64,000 nucleotides of DNA from Petaurus breviceps papuanus (GCA_028583685.1 JAMXIF010000086.1:17999465-18063464); one strand, 5' to 3'. Positions 31,486 to 44,820 are shown, numbered from the stretch's first letter. Numbers and translations: made by a program. The notes: a model not told the origin generated them from the letters alone.

Positions 31486-33487
31486 ACAAATACCATCTTT
31501 CCATGTAGGAATGTAAACAGTTCAACTTTAATAAAACCATTATGATTTCTCTTTCCTGTTTACTTTTTCATGCTTCTCTTCAGTCCTGTATTTGAAAGTC
31601 AGATTTTCTTTTCAGCTCTGGTCTTTTCAGCAAGAGTGCTTGAAAGTCCTCTATTTCATTGAATATCCTTTTTTCCCCTGAAGTATTATACTCAGTTTTG
31701 CTGGGTAGGTGATTTTGTTTAAATCCTACCTCCTTTGATATCCAGAATATCATATTCCAAGCCCTTCGATCCTTTAATATAGAAGCTGCTAGATCTTATG
31801 TTATCTTGATTGTGTTTCCACAATACTCAAATTGTTTCTTTCTATCTGCTTGCGATATTTTCTCCTTGACCTGAGAACTCTGGATTTGGCTACAACATTC
31901 CTAGTTTTCTTTTGGGGATCTTATTCAAGAGGCAATCAGTGGATTCAATTTCTAATTTACCCTCTGGTTCTAGAATAACAGGGAAGTTTTCCTTGATAAC
32001 TTCTTTTATTTTTCCCTTGATAATTTCTTGAAAGATGATGTCTAGACTCTTTTTTGATCATGGTTTTCAGGGAGTTCAATAATTTTTAAATTATCACTCC
32101 TGGATTTGCTTTCCATGTCAATGTTTTTTCTATCGAGATATTTCACACTGCCTTCTATTTTTTCATTCTTTTGGTTCTGTTTTATAATTTCTCAATTTCT
32201 CATAAAGTCATTAACTTCCATTTGTTCCATTCTAATTTTTAAGGAATTATTTTCTTCAGTGAGCTTTTGGACCTCCTTTTCCATTTGGCCAATTCAGCTT
32301 TTTAAAGCATTCTTCTCCTCACTGGCTTTTTGGCCCTCTTTTTTGTCATTTGGGTTAGTCTATTTTTTTAAGGTGTTATTTTCTTCAGTATTTGGGGGGG
32401 GGGTCTCTTTTTAGCAAGTTGTTGCCTCCTTTTTCATGATTTTCTTGCATCACTCTCATTTTTCCTTTCACTTCTCTTACCTAATTTTCAAAATCTTTTT
32501 TGAGCTTCTCCATGGCCGGTAACAAATTCATGTTTTTCTTGGAGGCTTTGGATATAGGAGTTTTGACTCTGTTGTTTTCTGGTTGTATGTTTTAATCTTC
32601 TTTGTCACAAAAGTAAGATTCTATAGTCTTGATTTTTTCTACACTGTCCCAGGCAATTGCTTGACTTTTGAGCTCTTTGTCCAAGTAGGACTCTACTTTA
32701 AGAGTGGAGAGTACTCTGTCCCAATTTTCAGGGGTTTTTCGCAGCTGTAAAATTTTCAGTTCTTCTACTGTAGTATGATCAAAGAAGAGGTGTTTACTCC
32801 TCTCCTGGCCTGTGCTCTGGTCTGTGAGTGACCACAAGCACTCTTTTCTGCTCTGGAACTGTGAGGACTCCCACTCCACAGCCACCACAAGATCTGCCAC
32901 ATCAGCCCTCCTCCTCACCCCAGGACCGCCAACCAAGACCGGGATCCAGATGCAAGCAGAGCAAGGCAAGAGAATCTTGCCTCAACACCAGCAAAGAAAT
33001 ACCTACAATAGCCCTCTGATCAGTCACTTGATCCCTCCCACCATCTGTGGGCCTGGAGCTCTGGAAGCAGCCACTGCTGCTACTGTTGATCCTGCTGCTG
33101 CTGCCATCTCCACTGTCCCAGGGCTGGAGCCAGACTGTGCTCTTCTCTCGCCCAGGTGTGAAAGAGTTTCCCCACTGACCTTCTACTTTGTATTTGGCAC
33201 TTGTGAGTTGAACAATCTGGAAACCACCACAGCTGCCAGTGATTCAGTCCCCTGAGGCCTGTTCTGGCCAAGTCTGTGATGGCACTGTACTGCACTCCAC
33301 TCCCAGCCTGGTGCGATAGACCCTTCCTGTTGACCTTCTGGGCTTTCTTGGGCTAGAGATGGGCTTCACTCTGTGGGTTCCGTAACTCTAGAATTTGTTT
33401 AGAGTCATTTTTTGCAGAAATTTGGAGGGATTTGGGGGAAAGCTCAACAAGTCCCTGCTTTTTCTCCACCATCTTGGCTCCACAAGT
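30842..33487 (-). mobile_element. ORF1-only LINE (HAL1-like), copy 3
   Basis: The antisense copy begins (right end) with GTGGAGCCAAGATGGTGGAG and ends (left) in an A-rich tail, read on + as 'ttttttaatttattttttct'. ORF1 starts near 32600 on the minus strand. Its C-terminal part runs directly into the 3'UTR at 31500-31590, with the same junction as copies 1 and 2 and no ORF2. A (TA)n tract lies in the 3'UTR. ORF1 has several frame breaks. No confident TSD. Confidence 0.75.
31454..31482 (+). repeat. (TA)n microsatellite
   Basis: About 14 TA units inside the 3'UTR of half-L1 copy 3, matching the position of (CA)(TA) repeats in copies 1 and 2. Confidence 0.9.
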
Positions 33488-34059
33488 TCAAAAAAAAAAA
33501 AGTATTTTCATACACACAAAACACCAAATAAGGATTCTATGTGAAATCACAAATCTCTATTTTATCACGTTTTTTTAAAAGTCTACAATAAATTCCACGT
33601 TAATTTCAAAATTATCCAGACTATGATTTCCTTCTGAACTTCTTTCTGATCTCTTCTGTGCATTTCAAAATGTTAAAATGGCCTTCTTTTTTGGCATTTT
33701 TATTCTTACCCAATCCCCAATCCCCTCCCCCAATTAAAAATCAAAACAATTAAAGAAAAAAGTCCTAGTAATAGTTAAGCAAAATAAATAAACAAATGAG
33801 TAAATCACAGTGGTCATTTCCAGAAAGGTAGGTCTTTATCTATACCTTTGAGACCATCAGCTCTCTATCTGGAGGTAAATAACATGCTTTATCTTATGTC
33901 CTATAGATATATGGCTGGTCATTTCACTGGTCAGGGATAGTAAGTCTTTCAAAATTGGTATTCTTTGTAATATTGTATAAATTGTTAAAGATCTGAGAGT
34001 GAATGGAGGTTTTGGTAGACCAAAAACAAGCTTAGGAGTTAAGAAGAGGTAGAGACAGA

Positions 34060-34290
34060 ATGACAAGAGGTTGTGATCTGAGAAACTTTATTGTTTATAA
34101 ATGTATACTGTATACAACTATATAATGCTGTATAAATATCCTGTTTCTGCTTACTTCACCCTGCATTAGTTCCTATTACCCAAATCTCTCTACAATTATC
34201 TCTTTCATTATTGCTTAGAGTACAATAATATTCCATTACATTCATATGCATCAATTTGTTCAGACCTTCCCCAAATGTCTAAGAGACAAT
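34060..34290 (-). mobile_element. L1 ORF2 C-terminal fragment, antisense
   Basis: 'tgcttacttcaccctgcatt', 'acaataatattccattacat' and 'caatttgttcagaccttccc' are antisense L1 ORF2 end landmarks. The adjacent 33490-34060 stretch has no clear assignment. Confidence 0.6.
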
Positions 34291-34929
34291 CTAAGGCATA
34301 TACTACCACCACCCAACCTGTCACCCCTTAGAACAAAGATTCTAGGTTTTTGCTTTCTCCCTCGCTCACCTACTTTCAGGATCAGAATGCTTTTGGGCTT
34401 GTGACTTTTTTTCTTATTATTATATATTTACATAATATATAATAGTCTTATTATTCCCTCACTTTACCCTGTGCATCTATCACCACTGGATGCATTTATG
34501 CATTTCTACAACAAACTCCATATGTGTATATGTGCAACTGCATGTGCATATGCACGTAGACAGGAGGTGGGGTAAAAGAGAAGTGGAGGGGGAAGGGGAG
34601 AGGAAAAGGGATCAATCCTCCTTGTTAAACCATATCAGAGTGAATACCTTTCTCCATGTGTGCATATTCCTCTCACAAGACATTTCAAGAAAAATTTCAT
34701 CCCCTTCTTCCTCCTTTCTAAATTAGGGCATTCCTCCTTTTGTCTTCTTTTCTCTGTCCTCTCATAAAACCCTAAGAACTGAATCGATCCACCTACAGAA
34801 ACTCACTTTTTTTTTAACTCCCTCAATACTCTTTGAAAACATTAAAATTCCAAAGGGAAACTTTATTCTCCCCCATAAGAATTTTAACATAATGTCATTA
34901 TACACCAGTCCCTTCTAACTGCATAAATA

Positions 34930-35330
34930 AATCTACCTTTCTAGGTTTCTCTTTACTCTTATGTTTGCATTTAGAAATTCCTACTCAGCTTTAGTCTTTC
35001 CATCAGAAATGCCTGAAAGGCTTCTATTCCATTCAAGATCCACTGTTTCCTGTAGGATTATGCTCAGTTTTTCTGGTAAATTATTCCTAGTTGGAGCCTT
35101 CTGGAATATGACATTCAAGAATATCTTTTCTCTTTTTTTTTTTTTGGAGGGGGAAGGTAGGGCAATTGGGGTTAAGTGACTCACCCAAGGTCACACGGCT
35201 AGTTTTTTATGTTAAGTATCTGAGGCTGGATTTGAACTCAGGTCCTCCTAACTCCAGGGCCGGTGCTCTATTCACTTCACTACCTAGCTGCCCCAAGAAT
35301 ATCTTCTCATTTATAGGAAAAGCCCCACTA
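34930..35330 (-). mobile_element. Older L1/HAL1 ORF1 C-terminal fragment, antisense, split by a SINE
   Basis: 'gaaaggcttctattccattc', 'gattatgctcagtttttctg' and 'ttctggaatatgacattcaa' align with the antisense ORF1 C-terminus in copy 3 (31630-31780). The SINE at 35128-35293 interrupts it. Confidence 0.55.
35128..35293 (-). mobile_element. tRNA-derived SINE (WALLSI/Mar-type)
   Basis: Antisense: T-rich tail, 'caattggggttaagtgactc', 'caaggtcacacggctagttt', 'tttgaactcaggtcctccta' and 'ctacctagctgcccc'. Perfect 12-base TSD CAAGAATATCTT at 35116-35127 and 35294-35305. Confidence 0.92.
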
Positions 35331-36860
35331 GTTAGCTAACAGGAACAAAAAGACTAACATAATCTTTACAGATGATGAGCTTACATTCTAATGTAGGAGG
35401 CAATAAGCATATAGAAGCATATATAGAATATATATCAAAAGAATAAATGTAAATACGTGCAAAGTAGTTAAATACATGGTAGTCTGGGAGGGCACTAGCA
35501 GTTAGACAGAATCAGAAAGTCAACCCTTTGCTAACCAAAGGAAACTTCCAACCTCATCAGTCAACTGAAATTGATCTGTCCAAAGTTACCAGTGATTTCT
35601 TAATTGCCAAAGGAGGCAATGCTTGACCTATGTCTTGAAAAAGAGAGGAGATGGAAGCAAATTTCAGGCATAAGGGATGGCAAGGGAGATGAGCAATGGA
35701 GTAATGTTAATAAAGATCAGAGAGAAGACCAATTAAGTTAGATCAAAGTTAGCAGGAAAAGGAGGAATATGTGAGACTAAAAATATTAGGCTGGGGCCAT
35801 GTTGTTAAAGGGCTTTTAAAGCTCAACAGAGAAGTTTATATTTGGTCCTGGAGGCACTAAAGGCACTGGAGCTGACTTAAGAGTGGCATGGTCAGTTCTG
35901 TGCTTAAGGGAAATCAATTTGCCAACAATATGTAAGATGGACTAGACTAGGACTAAATTTAAGGCAAGAAAATCAATTAGAAGGTTGTTACAATACACTA
36001 GATGAGAAGTAGTTAAGAGCCTAACCTCAGGTAGTAGCAGTATGAATAGAAACAAGGGGCTAGCTAAAACATTTTGTTGTGGAGATACAAATGGCAAGAC
36101 TAGCAACTGATTAGACACATAGGGTGAGGAAGGACAGAATCCAGAATATGCTGAGATCTGAGAGACAAGAAGCACGGTGGTACATTTAGGAGAAAACAGT
36201 TAAGTTTGGGAAAAGGCAATGGGGAGGGCGACAGAAGATGAGTTCAGTTTTAAACATTCTAATAACAATTAAACCTATAGAAGTTGATGAGGTCACCAAG
36301 AAACAGAGTATAGTAACAAAAGAAGACCTAGAACAGAGTTGTGGAGAATACCCATAGTTAAAGGATATGATATTCATAATGAGCCAGCAAAGAAGAAAAA
36401 AAAAAAGACTGATCAGACAAGTGGGAAAACCAGGAACATCAATGTCACAAAAAACCAAGAGAGAAGAGTTTCTAGAAGCAGAGCATAGTCAACAGTGACA
36501 GAGAGATCAAAAATGTTAAGTATTGAAAGGAAAAAAAACATCAGATTTAACAATTAAGAGATGGTCAATAAACTTTGGTCAGATCAGTTTCAGTTAGATG
36601 ATGAAGTCAAAAGCCAAACTGCAAAGGACTAAGGAGTGACAATGAAGGAAGAAAAGGCAGTGATTGTAGACAGCTTTTTCTAGGAGTTTGTGTGAGAAAG
36701 AGGATAGAGATACAGGATGATAGCTTTAAAGAATGAGAAGTACTATTGAAGTTTTTAAGAATGGGGGTCGAGAAAAACTTGGGCATGTTTCAAAGCAGGA
36801 AAGAAGGAATTAATATATAGCCTGAAGACACAAAAGAGAGTAGCAACAGACTTTATGCAC
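35330..36860 (-). mobile_element. L2 LINE fragment, long, antisense
   Basis: 'gatgagcttacattctaatg', 'ggctggggccatgttgttaa', 'ggcatggtcagttctgtgct' and 'tagaaggttgttacaataca' follow the antisense L2 order also seen at 42060-44230 and 45495-46835. No intact frame. Confidence 0.65.
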
Positions 36861-37204
36861 TAAAATGGGGAAAGTCATTTCTGACATTCCCAATTCGAAT
36901 TTTGAAAGTAATTTCCATCAGAAGCATTGTTATATATGCACGATGAGACTGTGTAGTACTAATAGTACAAAATTATACTTGAAGTGCTACATATTTGGAT
37001 TAAATAGGCTCTCTGACTCGCATATAATATCTTTAATATTATTTCTATGAGAAAATGCTTTCTAAGTTCTGACTTAGAAAAGAATTACAAACACCTTCTT
37101 AAGTTAGGAAATTTCTCTATTTGTGAATTAGGACAAATAAGAGTCAGAAAGTCAATCAAATGAACAACTTATTGAGGCCTATGTACTAAGCACTGTGCTA
37201 AGTG

Positions 37205-37830
37205 CTTTTTTACAAGTAGAGAGTAGTAGATAGAGAACTGGCCTCAGTCAGAATCAGGAACCTTAGTTCAAGTCCTGCTATCTGTTGGGGATGTAAGCCT
37301 GTGCAGGTCATTTAACCTCATGAACTGACAAATATGATTTTAAAATAAATAAAAATGAAGCATATCATTACTAAAGCTTCTCTCATTCTTTGGGCTCTCT
37401 CAAGCTCAAAAAGATATGCTATGACTCACATCACTTTTTTTCACTTCTAAAACTATTAACATAAAAATAATTTCTAAATAAGGGCAAGTAATAATTTTTT
37501 CCAGATATAAATTACCACTAGTATTAAAACCAGAAATTCTTATAATTTCAAGTGTATTTATGAAGATGGTCCTTAAAGGTACAAAGTGGAGTGGAAATGG
37601 CATAATCTGTTTATGTACTAAAAACTGAACTGGGTAACAATAAAACTTTGTCCCTTCTCCAGGAGTTATTACATCATTTACGGCGCAGTCTTGGGGAAAG
37701 GAATTTCATTTCTACACTTCAACATCCAATTACTGAGCTCTTACTATGTGCCAAACACTAGACTAAGCACTTAGGACACAAAGAAAAACCCAAACCAATC
37801 CCTGTCCTCAGATAATTTATGTTTTATGTA
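37205..37830. repeat. SINE-like and L2 3'-end remnants
   Basis: 37215-37330 resembles a diverged sense SINE ('gatagagaactggcctcagt', 'cttagttcaagtcctgctat'). 37715-37830 is an antisense L2 3' end ('gagctcttactatgtgccaa'). The sequence between is unassigned. Confidence 0.5.
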
Positions 37831-38059
37831 TCGGATATCTATTCTACACTATCCCTTCATCTTCTCCATTAGAGGAGACAAGGCACTAGCATTCAGATAT
37901 TAAGGTAGGCTGCATCTACATAAGCAAAATGAGAAAGAAAATGCTGTAAGTCTGCCTACACACACAGCAACAAATCTTATATTGAAAGGTAAAGCTGGAT
38001 CTTCATCTAAAGCCAAAAGAATCAATATGCAACTAAGTTATTTACTGTTGTTAAAAAGC

Positions 38060-38245
38060 ACTTGTGGTAGACTGGAAAGATTACTGAACTCAGAAGACAT
38101 GAATTCAAGTTCAGGCTCTCCTCTTGCTGAGTCATGTGACCTTGAACAAGTGACTTGTCTTCTCTAAGGCTTAGTTTTTTCCTACTTCATAAAATTTAGA
38201 AAATTGAAAAATGATCTCTAAGGTCCCTGCCATTCCTACCACCCT
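38060..38245 (+). repeat. CORE-SINE/MIR
   Basis: 'cttgtggtagactggaaaga', 'catgaattcaagttcaggct', 'atgtgaccttgaacaagtga' and 'tgatctctaaggtccctgcc' in sense order from tRNA head to 3' end. Confidence 0.75.
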
Positions 38246-38259
38246 ATTTTATGTTTATT

Positions 38260-41110
38260 CTATTTAATAGTCTAATACACATATGTCCATTTATCATCAA
38301 CACACTCTATAATAGTACTTATGCCTGCTTCTTAGGTCGACAATTATTTATTGCTGATATCAGTTAAATATAAACTGCACAAGTGTAAGAATTGTCTTGC
38401 TCTTTCATTTTGCCATCATATATAGTTGTATGAGTTGCTATTACATAAATTCAATAAAGATGAAACTATAAGTACCGAGTTTCATAGAAAAATCACTGTG
38501 GCCTACCTACTTCTACCAACCTCTGTTATATGGCAAGATAATAATAAATAAACGATAATCTGTACTAAAGATTGAAAATAATTTTAAAAATCCAAGACCC
38601 TGTCAAATTTGGCTTTGGCATACATCTTTTTTAAAAGAATCATATCTTCCCAATTTTGTAAGTTCTCTTTTTTAAAATTCGTTCTCATTCCCTGAGTAGA
38701 TACCATTTTATACACTGGGAAGATCAGATCAGAAGTGAAAGAAGAAAGGAGACTCTGGCCTGATACTAAAAATTATCAATTGACTATTCCAAGAATATAT
38801 CTTAACAGTTCTACAGAGAAATGCAAAGCAAAATACTAAAAAGAAAATAGAGCCTATCCCTCCTTAATTTATCATATGGGAAACTAATTTATCATATGCA
38901 GATATTTAAGTTCAGATTTATAAAAGAAAACTGTTGAGATCTAAATAAGTTATTACTAATTTTATTGTTCTCAGTAGTTAAAACATCTGTGATACACATT
39001 TCTACATAGTCAAAACACATTTTCCTTTCATTGACATCATTTTGATTGTATGTGGTTAGTATTATCTCATGTAGATTCATCAGCTCAACATTAATTAGTA
39101 TTGCAGAAGAGTGCACTCCATCCAAACAATTCATCTTTGCTGGCTCACATGGCTCGTCAAAACTGGAATGCCACCATATTAACAGGCACAATGCCACAGT
39201 AACAGATGGATATAAATGCAGATATGCCAAAGAATCAGTTTATGCATCAAGTTTGAATATTAGGATTAGATTTCTCTCCAAGAAACTCATAAACTATGCA
39301 AGTTCTCCACAATTGTAGATAAGAGGACATGCCAACTTGGAGTTAATTTGTAGAATCTTTTTTTTTTTAACTTTCCATGGCTACAGAAAACAAGTTTTCA
39401 ATCTGATGAATTTCGATTAGTTTTCTGCACAGGGATTTAGGGGAAACCAATATCATAATATCACCTCCACCACTGAACAATTTTTCCCCCAAAGGTGTTT
39501 GCACAATCTCAGCAAAAACACATTTTTAAAAAGTCACATAGCCTAGCCAAGTTTCCTGATGAATAAACCAGCAGGATGCAGAAGCCAGAGCCATATTTTT
39601 TTTAATCCCTAATAAATTACAAATGCATTTTGTTTGGCAAAAATAGAATCTAAAAATGCAAATTACTTAAGTATAAATGCTCATTTCAAATTTTGCCATC
39701 TGTTGAAAAAATACTCAGATACTTATCAATAACTTGTGTTTATCAAAAGATTTATTAACAAATGATAACATTTGCGTTTTTTTAAAACACCCTATAAAAC
39801 AAAACTTTTGACAGTATTCACACATGAAAACTACTTCAGGTATGTGAAAGGGCACCATACTTCCAGCCTTGGAAACTAGTCTCCTAGTCTCCAAAGGAAA
39901 AAATTAAGATTCATTTGTTTTAAACCAATATCTCGTCCCTTGCATACAGCTGTACAATTAGAATATTAGCCAATGCTCACAGAAGGAAACAGAATGTAGC
40001 TAATTTATGAATAATGTTTTTGTTTTATACTCTTATTTCCAAGATTACATTTTCAGTAGTAGTAAGCTATGTGACCCTGGCTAATGCACTTAACTTCTCT
40101 ATTCCTCATCTTTGTAAAATAAGGAAATCAGATTACCTGGTATCTCATGTTCCTTCTAGTTACAACACTCTACTGGTTATCTATGATTCAGAGGTCTAAC
40201 TTGGAGTTTGTATCCTGACTTAAATAAAAATATATTCTTATCTCAAATAATATGTATTTCACAGGTCTTACCTTCCAAGCCAGATTCAGTAAACACTTTC
40301 ATATGTGCTAAAGGTAGAAAATATCAAACAATTAATAGTAACAGCAGAAGCATAATTTATTAATTTGCTACTTTGTTCTTCCTAGCTTTTCCAGAGAGAG
40401 TTTGATATGGAGCTTAAACATTTCATGTGACTTTTTCTTCTTTCATTTAAAACAAAGTTCCAATGTTACAGACATTCTAACATAGTATATCATATATATC
40501 ATCAAGTCAATGCTTTCTGAGATGATCAAAATTCAATTAAATGGCTTTTAGAATTCAGTCTTTTTTGAATTACCAGGATGCAACTAAAATCAAGTTAGAT
40601 TCAAAGGTGGAAAAAAATCTCAGATTTTCTCCCTATCAACACATTTTCTGGTGCTTTCATAACTGAATTCAGAGAAGAAAAAGGGAGAACAGTACTTCTT
40701 TGTGACCTGTTCCAAAGCACCAGAATGGTTTCTTTCCAATCATGTGTCTTTTGACCTAGAGCTTTGACCCTTTCCACCTCTGTGTTTCTAACATGGTTGA
40801 GTTAGTTCTAATAATCAAAAGATATTTTTTACAAGCAATGCATACTGAAAAGATGATTATATTTTTATACTCTGTGGTCATACTTCAATCAATGTAGACA
40901 AATAAAAGAAAGAAACAACTCTGGCTCATTTTAAACAATTACCTTTCATCTGAATTTTTACTTTTCCTATATAAAAGCACAGGAGTAATTATTGCTAAGA
41001 GCCTTAAAATGCCTTAAAATGTAACATTATAAAAACAAGTCTACATTATTTTGGCATGGTCACTTTACACAACAAAATTGAATGCTATGTAATTTATTAT
41101 AGCATTACAA
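38260..41110. other. Intronic stretch, mostly unrecognised
   Basis: AT-rich and unique-looking. A sense CORE-SINE 3' half lies at about 40065-40195 ('atgtgaccctggctaatgca', 'aaaataaggaaatcagatta'). A 112-codon minus-strand frame at 39230-38892 has no recognisable family and no splice context, so I do not call it a gene. Confidence 0.4.
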
Positions 41111-41538
41111 TGATTACATCAAGAACCAAGTTGGACCCCGAAGAAAAGAGAAAAAAATTAACCTTCTTTCCTTCTTTGCAAAGGTAAAAACTATACACAT
41201 GAAAAAACTGTCTATACTTTCAGACTCAGCTGATAATAATAATTTTGTTAAGCTATTTCTTCCTCTTCTTTTTTTATTATGTATTACAAAGGCTGCTTCT
41301 CTAGGAAGGGTTTGGAGAGAGGGATATATTTGGAAGATAATGTAATGTAACAAAAAGGAATCAATAAAAATTTTTTCACTGTTTCCTCTCCCTCAACTGC
41401 ATAAGGGCCAAATAAACCAAGAAGCTTAAATAATGTGTTTAGATCTGGAAAAAAAAAAAAAGACATGGAAGTGTTCAGCTGCCCACAGAGAACTCTCAAC
41501 ACAAGAATTTACAACTATTCTTATCACCTCGCTTTATC

Positions 41539-41773
41539 AAGGGGCAGTGAACAGAACACTGGATAGGCTGGTAGTCAGGAAGACCTCAGTTCAAATCCAG
41601 CCTCAGATTTTAGCTTGTGGGATCCTGGCCAAGTCACTTCACCCCATTTGTCTCAATTTCTAATCTGTAAAAGGAGCTAGAGAAGGAAATGACAAATCAC
41701 TCCAGTATCTGGGCCAAGAAAACTCCAAGTGGGGTCATGCAGAGTCAGACACAACAAAAACAACAGAACAACA
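41539..41773 (+). mobile_element. tRNA-derived SINE with RTE-like 3' tail
   Basis: 'gggcagtgaacagaacactg', 'ctcagttcaaatccagcctc' and 'gccaagtcacttcaccccat' form the head. The tail 'gccaagaaaactccaagtgg' then 'agtcagacacaacaaaaaca' is of the RTE/BovB-related kind used by marsupial and ruminant SINEs for mobilisation. The tail type differs from the A-tailed SINEs elsewhere in the window. Confidence 0.75.
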
Positions 41774-42059
41774 GTTTGTCAAATTTCAGGGTTCAGAGAA
41801 AAACATGAATCCCTAATTCTTTTGATTACAAAAAGCAAATGAATGTTTTCCTATACTCTAGAAGGGTTATGAGATTGGGCCAAAATAGCATTAATGCAAT
41901 TTGAACACTTTAATAGACATTAGAGAGGAGATAAATTGTCAATTCTTGTCTTCTATGCCAAGAGAAAATAGAGGACAATGCCACCTTAATGTCCTGAGGG
42001 CACTGCAGACTCAACAGGCCTAAAATTCCTCCTCTGAACTTCCCCATTCCTAGAATGGG

Positions 42060-44230
42060 AATTAATTAATAAACATTTATTAAGCACCTACTATGTGCTG
42101 CACTGAGACAAGTTTGAGGGATACAAAAGAATTTGTAAAAGTCTTAGTCCTCAAAGAGCTTACAATCCAATGAGAGAGACAACAGGCAAGCAAATATATA
42201 AAAAGCAAGCTATATACAGGATAAATAGGATTAACAGAAGAAAGGCACTAGAATTAAAAGGGGTGAGGGAAGACTGCCTATAGAAGGTGGGGTTTTGGAA
42301 GACAGTCACAGAAAATGGAACAGTTGTGCATGGAACAGCCAAGAAGCCACTGTCACTGAGTCTAATCAGGTTGGAAAGGTAGGAAGGCACGAGGTTATGA
42401 AGGGTTCTGAATGCCAAATGGAACATTTTTAATTTGATCCTCTGGAGTTTACTGCATGCGGGTATGAGAAGAGGAGGTAACATGACTGGGCCTGCCCTTA
42501 GGGAAATTACTTTAGAGGTTGAATGGAGGACAGGCTGTAGTGGGAAGAAGGCTGGAGGCAGGCAAACCCACCAACAGGTTAATGCAATAATCCAGACAAT
42601 GAGTGATGAGGGATCTGCTCTAGAGTGGGAGCAGTGTCAGAGGAGAGACTGGGGCATATTTGACAGGTGTTGCAAAGGTGAAATCGACAGACCTTAGCAA
42701 CAATGTGAATATAAGGAGGTGAGAAATAGTGAAGAGTTGAGGATGACTCCTAGATTATAAGCCTGAGGGACTGGGAGGATGGTGTTGCTCAGTACAATAA
42801 CAGGGAAGGTAGGAAGGGTTCAGAGTTTAGGGGAAAAGATAATGAGTTCTGTTTTCGACATATTGAGTTTAAGGAAGACATCTGGTTCAAATGTCTGAAA
42901 GGCAGCTAGACGTGTGAGACTGGAGGCCAGTAGAGAATTTGGGGAAAGATATGTGGATCTGAGAATCATTAGCACAGAGATGGAAATTAAATTGATGGGA
43001 GCGGATAAGATGGCCAAGTGAAGGTTAGAGGGTTTGATATGGATGAGGATCCAGCAAAGGACAGAGAAGGTGTGGTCAGTGAGGCAGGAAGAGAACCAGG
43101 AGAAAGTGGTGTCCTGCCACCTAGAGAGAAGAGAATATCAAGGAGAAAGTGATGAGCAGTGTCAAAGACTGCAAGGTGAACAAGGATTCAGAAAAGGCCA
43201 CTGGATTTGACAACTAAGAGACCATTAATAACTTCAGGGAAATTAGTTTTGGTGGAATGATAAGGTTGGAAACCAGACTGTAAAAGTTTATGAAGAGAGT
43301 GGGAGAGACAAAGTGGAGATACCTGGAGTAGATGGCCTTTTTGAGGAGTGTATCTACAAAGGGCAGAAAAGACATAGGACAATCGTTAGTAGGAATGGAA
43401 GATCAAGTGAGGATTTTTTTGACAATAAGTGAGAAACAGATACATTTGTAGACAGTAAGTGGGCCAGTAGATAGGGAAAGATTGAAAATAAGTAAAACAG
43501 TGGGGATGGCAGAGGTACCAATCTGTTGGAGGAGACAGGATGGAATGGGATCACTTGCATAAGTATTAGGGTTATAGCCTTGGTAAGGTATAAGGACACT
43601 TCACATCAGATGGGTAAAGGAACAGAGAGTAGCAAAAGGCACCCGAATGACGGGAGATGAGGAAGGGAGGAGGGGCTGAGACAAGGATCTCTCTAGGAGA
43701 GTGGTGGCAAGAGAAACCATGGGAGGTTTGAGAAGAGATGCAAAGAATTGGAAAAGCTGCTATGGAAAATGGAATAGTGAGCTAATAAGGAAGGTATAAT
43801 AGGATTGCCTAGCAGCAGTGAGGGCCCAGGTGAGGTTGTATAGCATAAATTTGATGAAGACATGGTCAGAACAGTTATGTGTTTTCTCCACCTTCATTCA
43901 GCAAAATTTGTACCACAAATGGTGGGGGTGATCAAAGACTGAGGCTTGAATGGGTATAACTAGTGATATGTTAAGGGGGCTAGGATTTAAGAGAAGCAGA
44001 CATTGTAGAGTTTAATTGGTTCACCAAACAGTCAAGATGGGGAGAAGAGGAAAGAGGGGTTACTGCAGGGGAGATGGCCAGGGATGGAACTGAGGGGTTA
44101 AGGTACTGGATGTCATAGGGCAGAAGAAGAGCAGAGTTTTTGTAAAGGAAGGCAGTAGAAGAGGACGAAAGCCAAAAGATTGTGGTCAGAAAATTGAAAT
44201 TTCAAAATCATTGAACTATGTGGTAGAATA
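42060..44230 (-). mobile_element. L2-clade LINE, long antisense fragment with RT remnants
   Basis: On the minus strand broken frames include FQPYHSTKTNFPEVINGLL (RT region, near 43300), then LKLNMSKTELIIFSPKL (42830-42880) and the C-terminal FRTLHNLVPSYLSNLIRLS (near 42400). The 3' end 'gcacatagtaggtgcttaat' is at 42100. About 2.2 kb, all frames broken. The left 3' end is complete; the 5' limit near 44230 is approximate. Confidence 0.8.
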
Positions 44231-44249
44231 TTTGTGGATGACAGCAAGA

Positions 44250-44820
44250 GGAGCCATCATCCTTCCCAAGTTCACAACCTAGGCATTGTTCTTGGCTCCT
44301 CCCTCTCCCTCATTTTGGCTCCTCCCTCAAGCTCATTAACTGTCCTGCCTTCCCCATCCAATCAGTTGCCAAGTCTTGTCAATTCTACCTCCAAATCTCT
44401 CACACACTTGCCCTTATCTTCACTCCCACAGCCTTTGATTCTAGCCTTCATCAACTTTCATCTGAACTACTGCACAAGTCTCTTAGTCTCTGATGCAGTC
44501 TTTCTTCTTTCCCATTCATGCAGCCGCAACACTGATATTCCTATTAATATGTCAACCCCACCCCTCAATCATTAACAGTTCTTTATTATCTCAATCACAG
44601 CATTTCTCAGACCCCTAAAATCTAGCATCTATTTCCCAGTCTTATTTCATATCACTCTCATTCATACATTTTCCATTCCAGTCAAACCAGTATATTAGTT
44701 GTTCCCTTAAGCAATAATCCATTTCTCCAATATTTCTGCCATGTTTCAAGTGCTTACTCATGTCTAGGCTGTACTTCCTTCTCAAAGTCTGACCTCTAAA
44801 AATGCTTAACCTCCTTCAGG
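44250..44820 (+). mobile_element. L2-clade LINE fragment, sense
   Basis: A frame at 44234-44575 includes VHNLGIVLGSSLSL, the L2 'LGVxLDSSLS' motif, then sequence for a degraded LNYCTSLL. It lies tail to tail against the antisense L2 to its left, forming an inverted pair. Confidence 0.65.

Noticed and set aside
32592-33255. Long frames on both strands at 32592-32969 and 32812-33255
   Set aside because: They lie in the GC-richer 5'UTR and ORF1 start of half-L1 copy 3; the frames are by-products of that element.
38892-39230. 112-codon minus-strand open frame
   Set aside because: No recognisable domain, no splice sites that fit AP3B1, no promoter signs; the length is expected by chance in 64 kb of AT-rich DNA.
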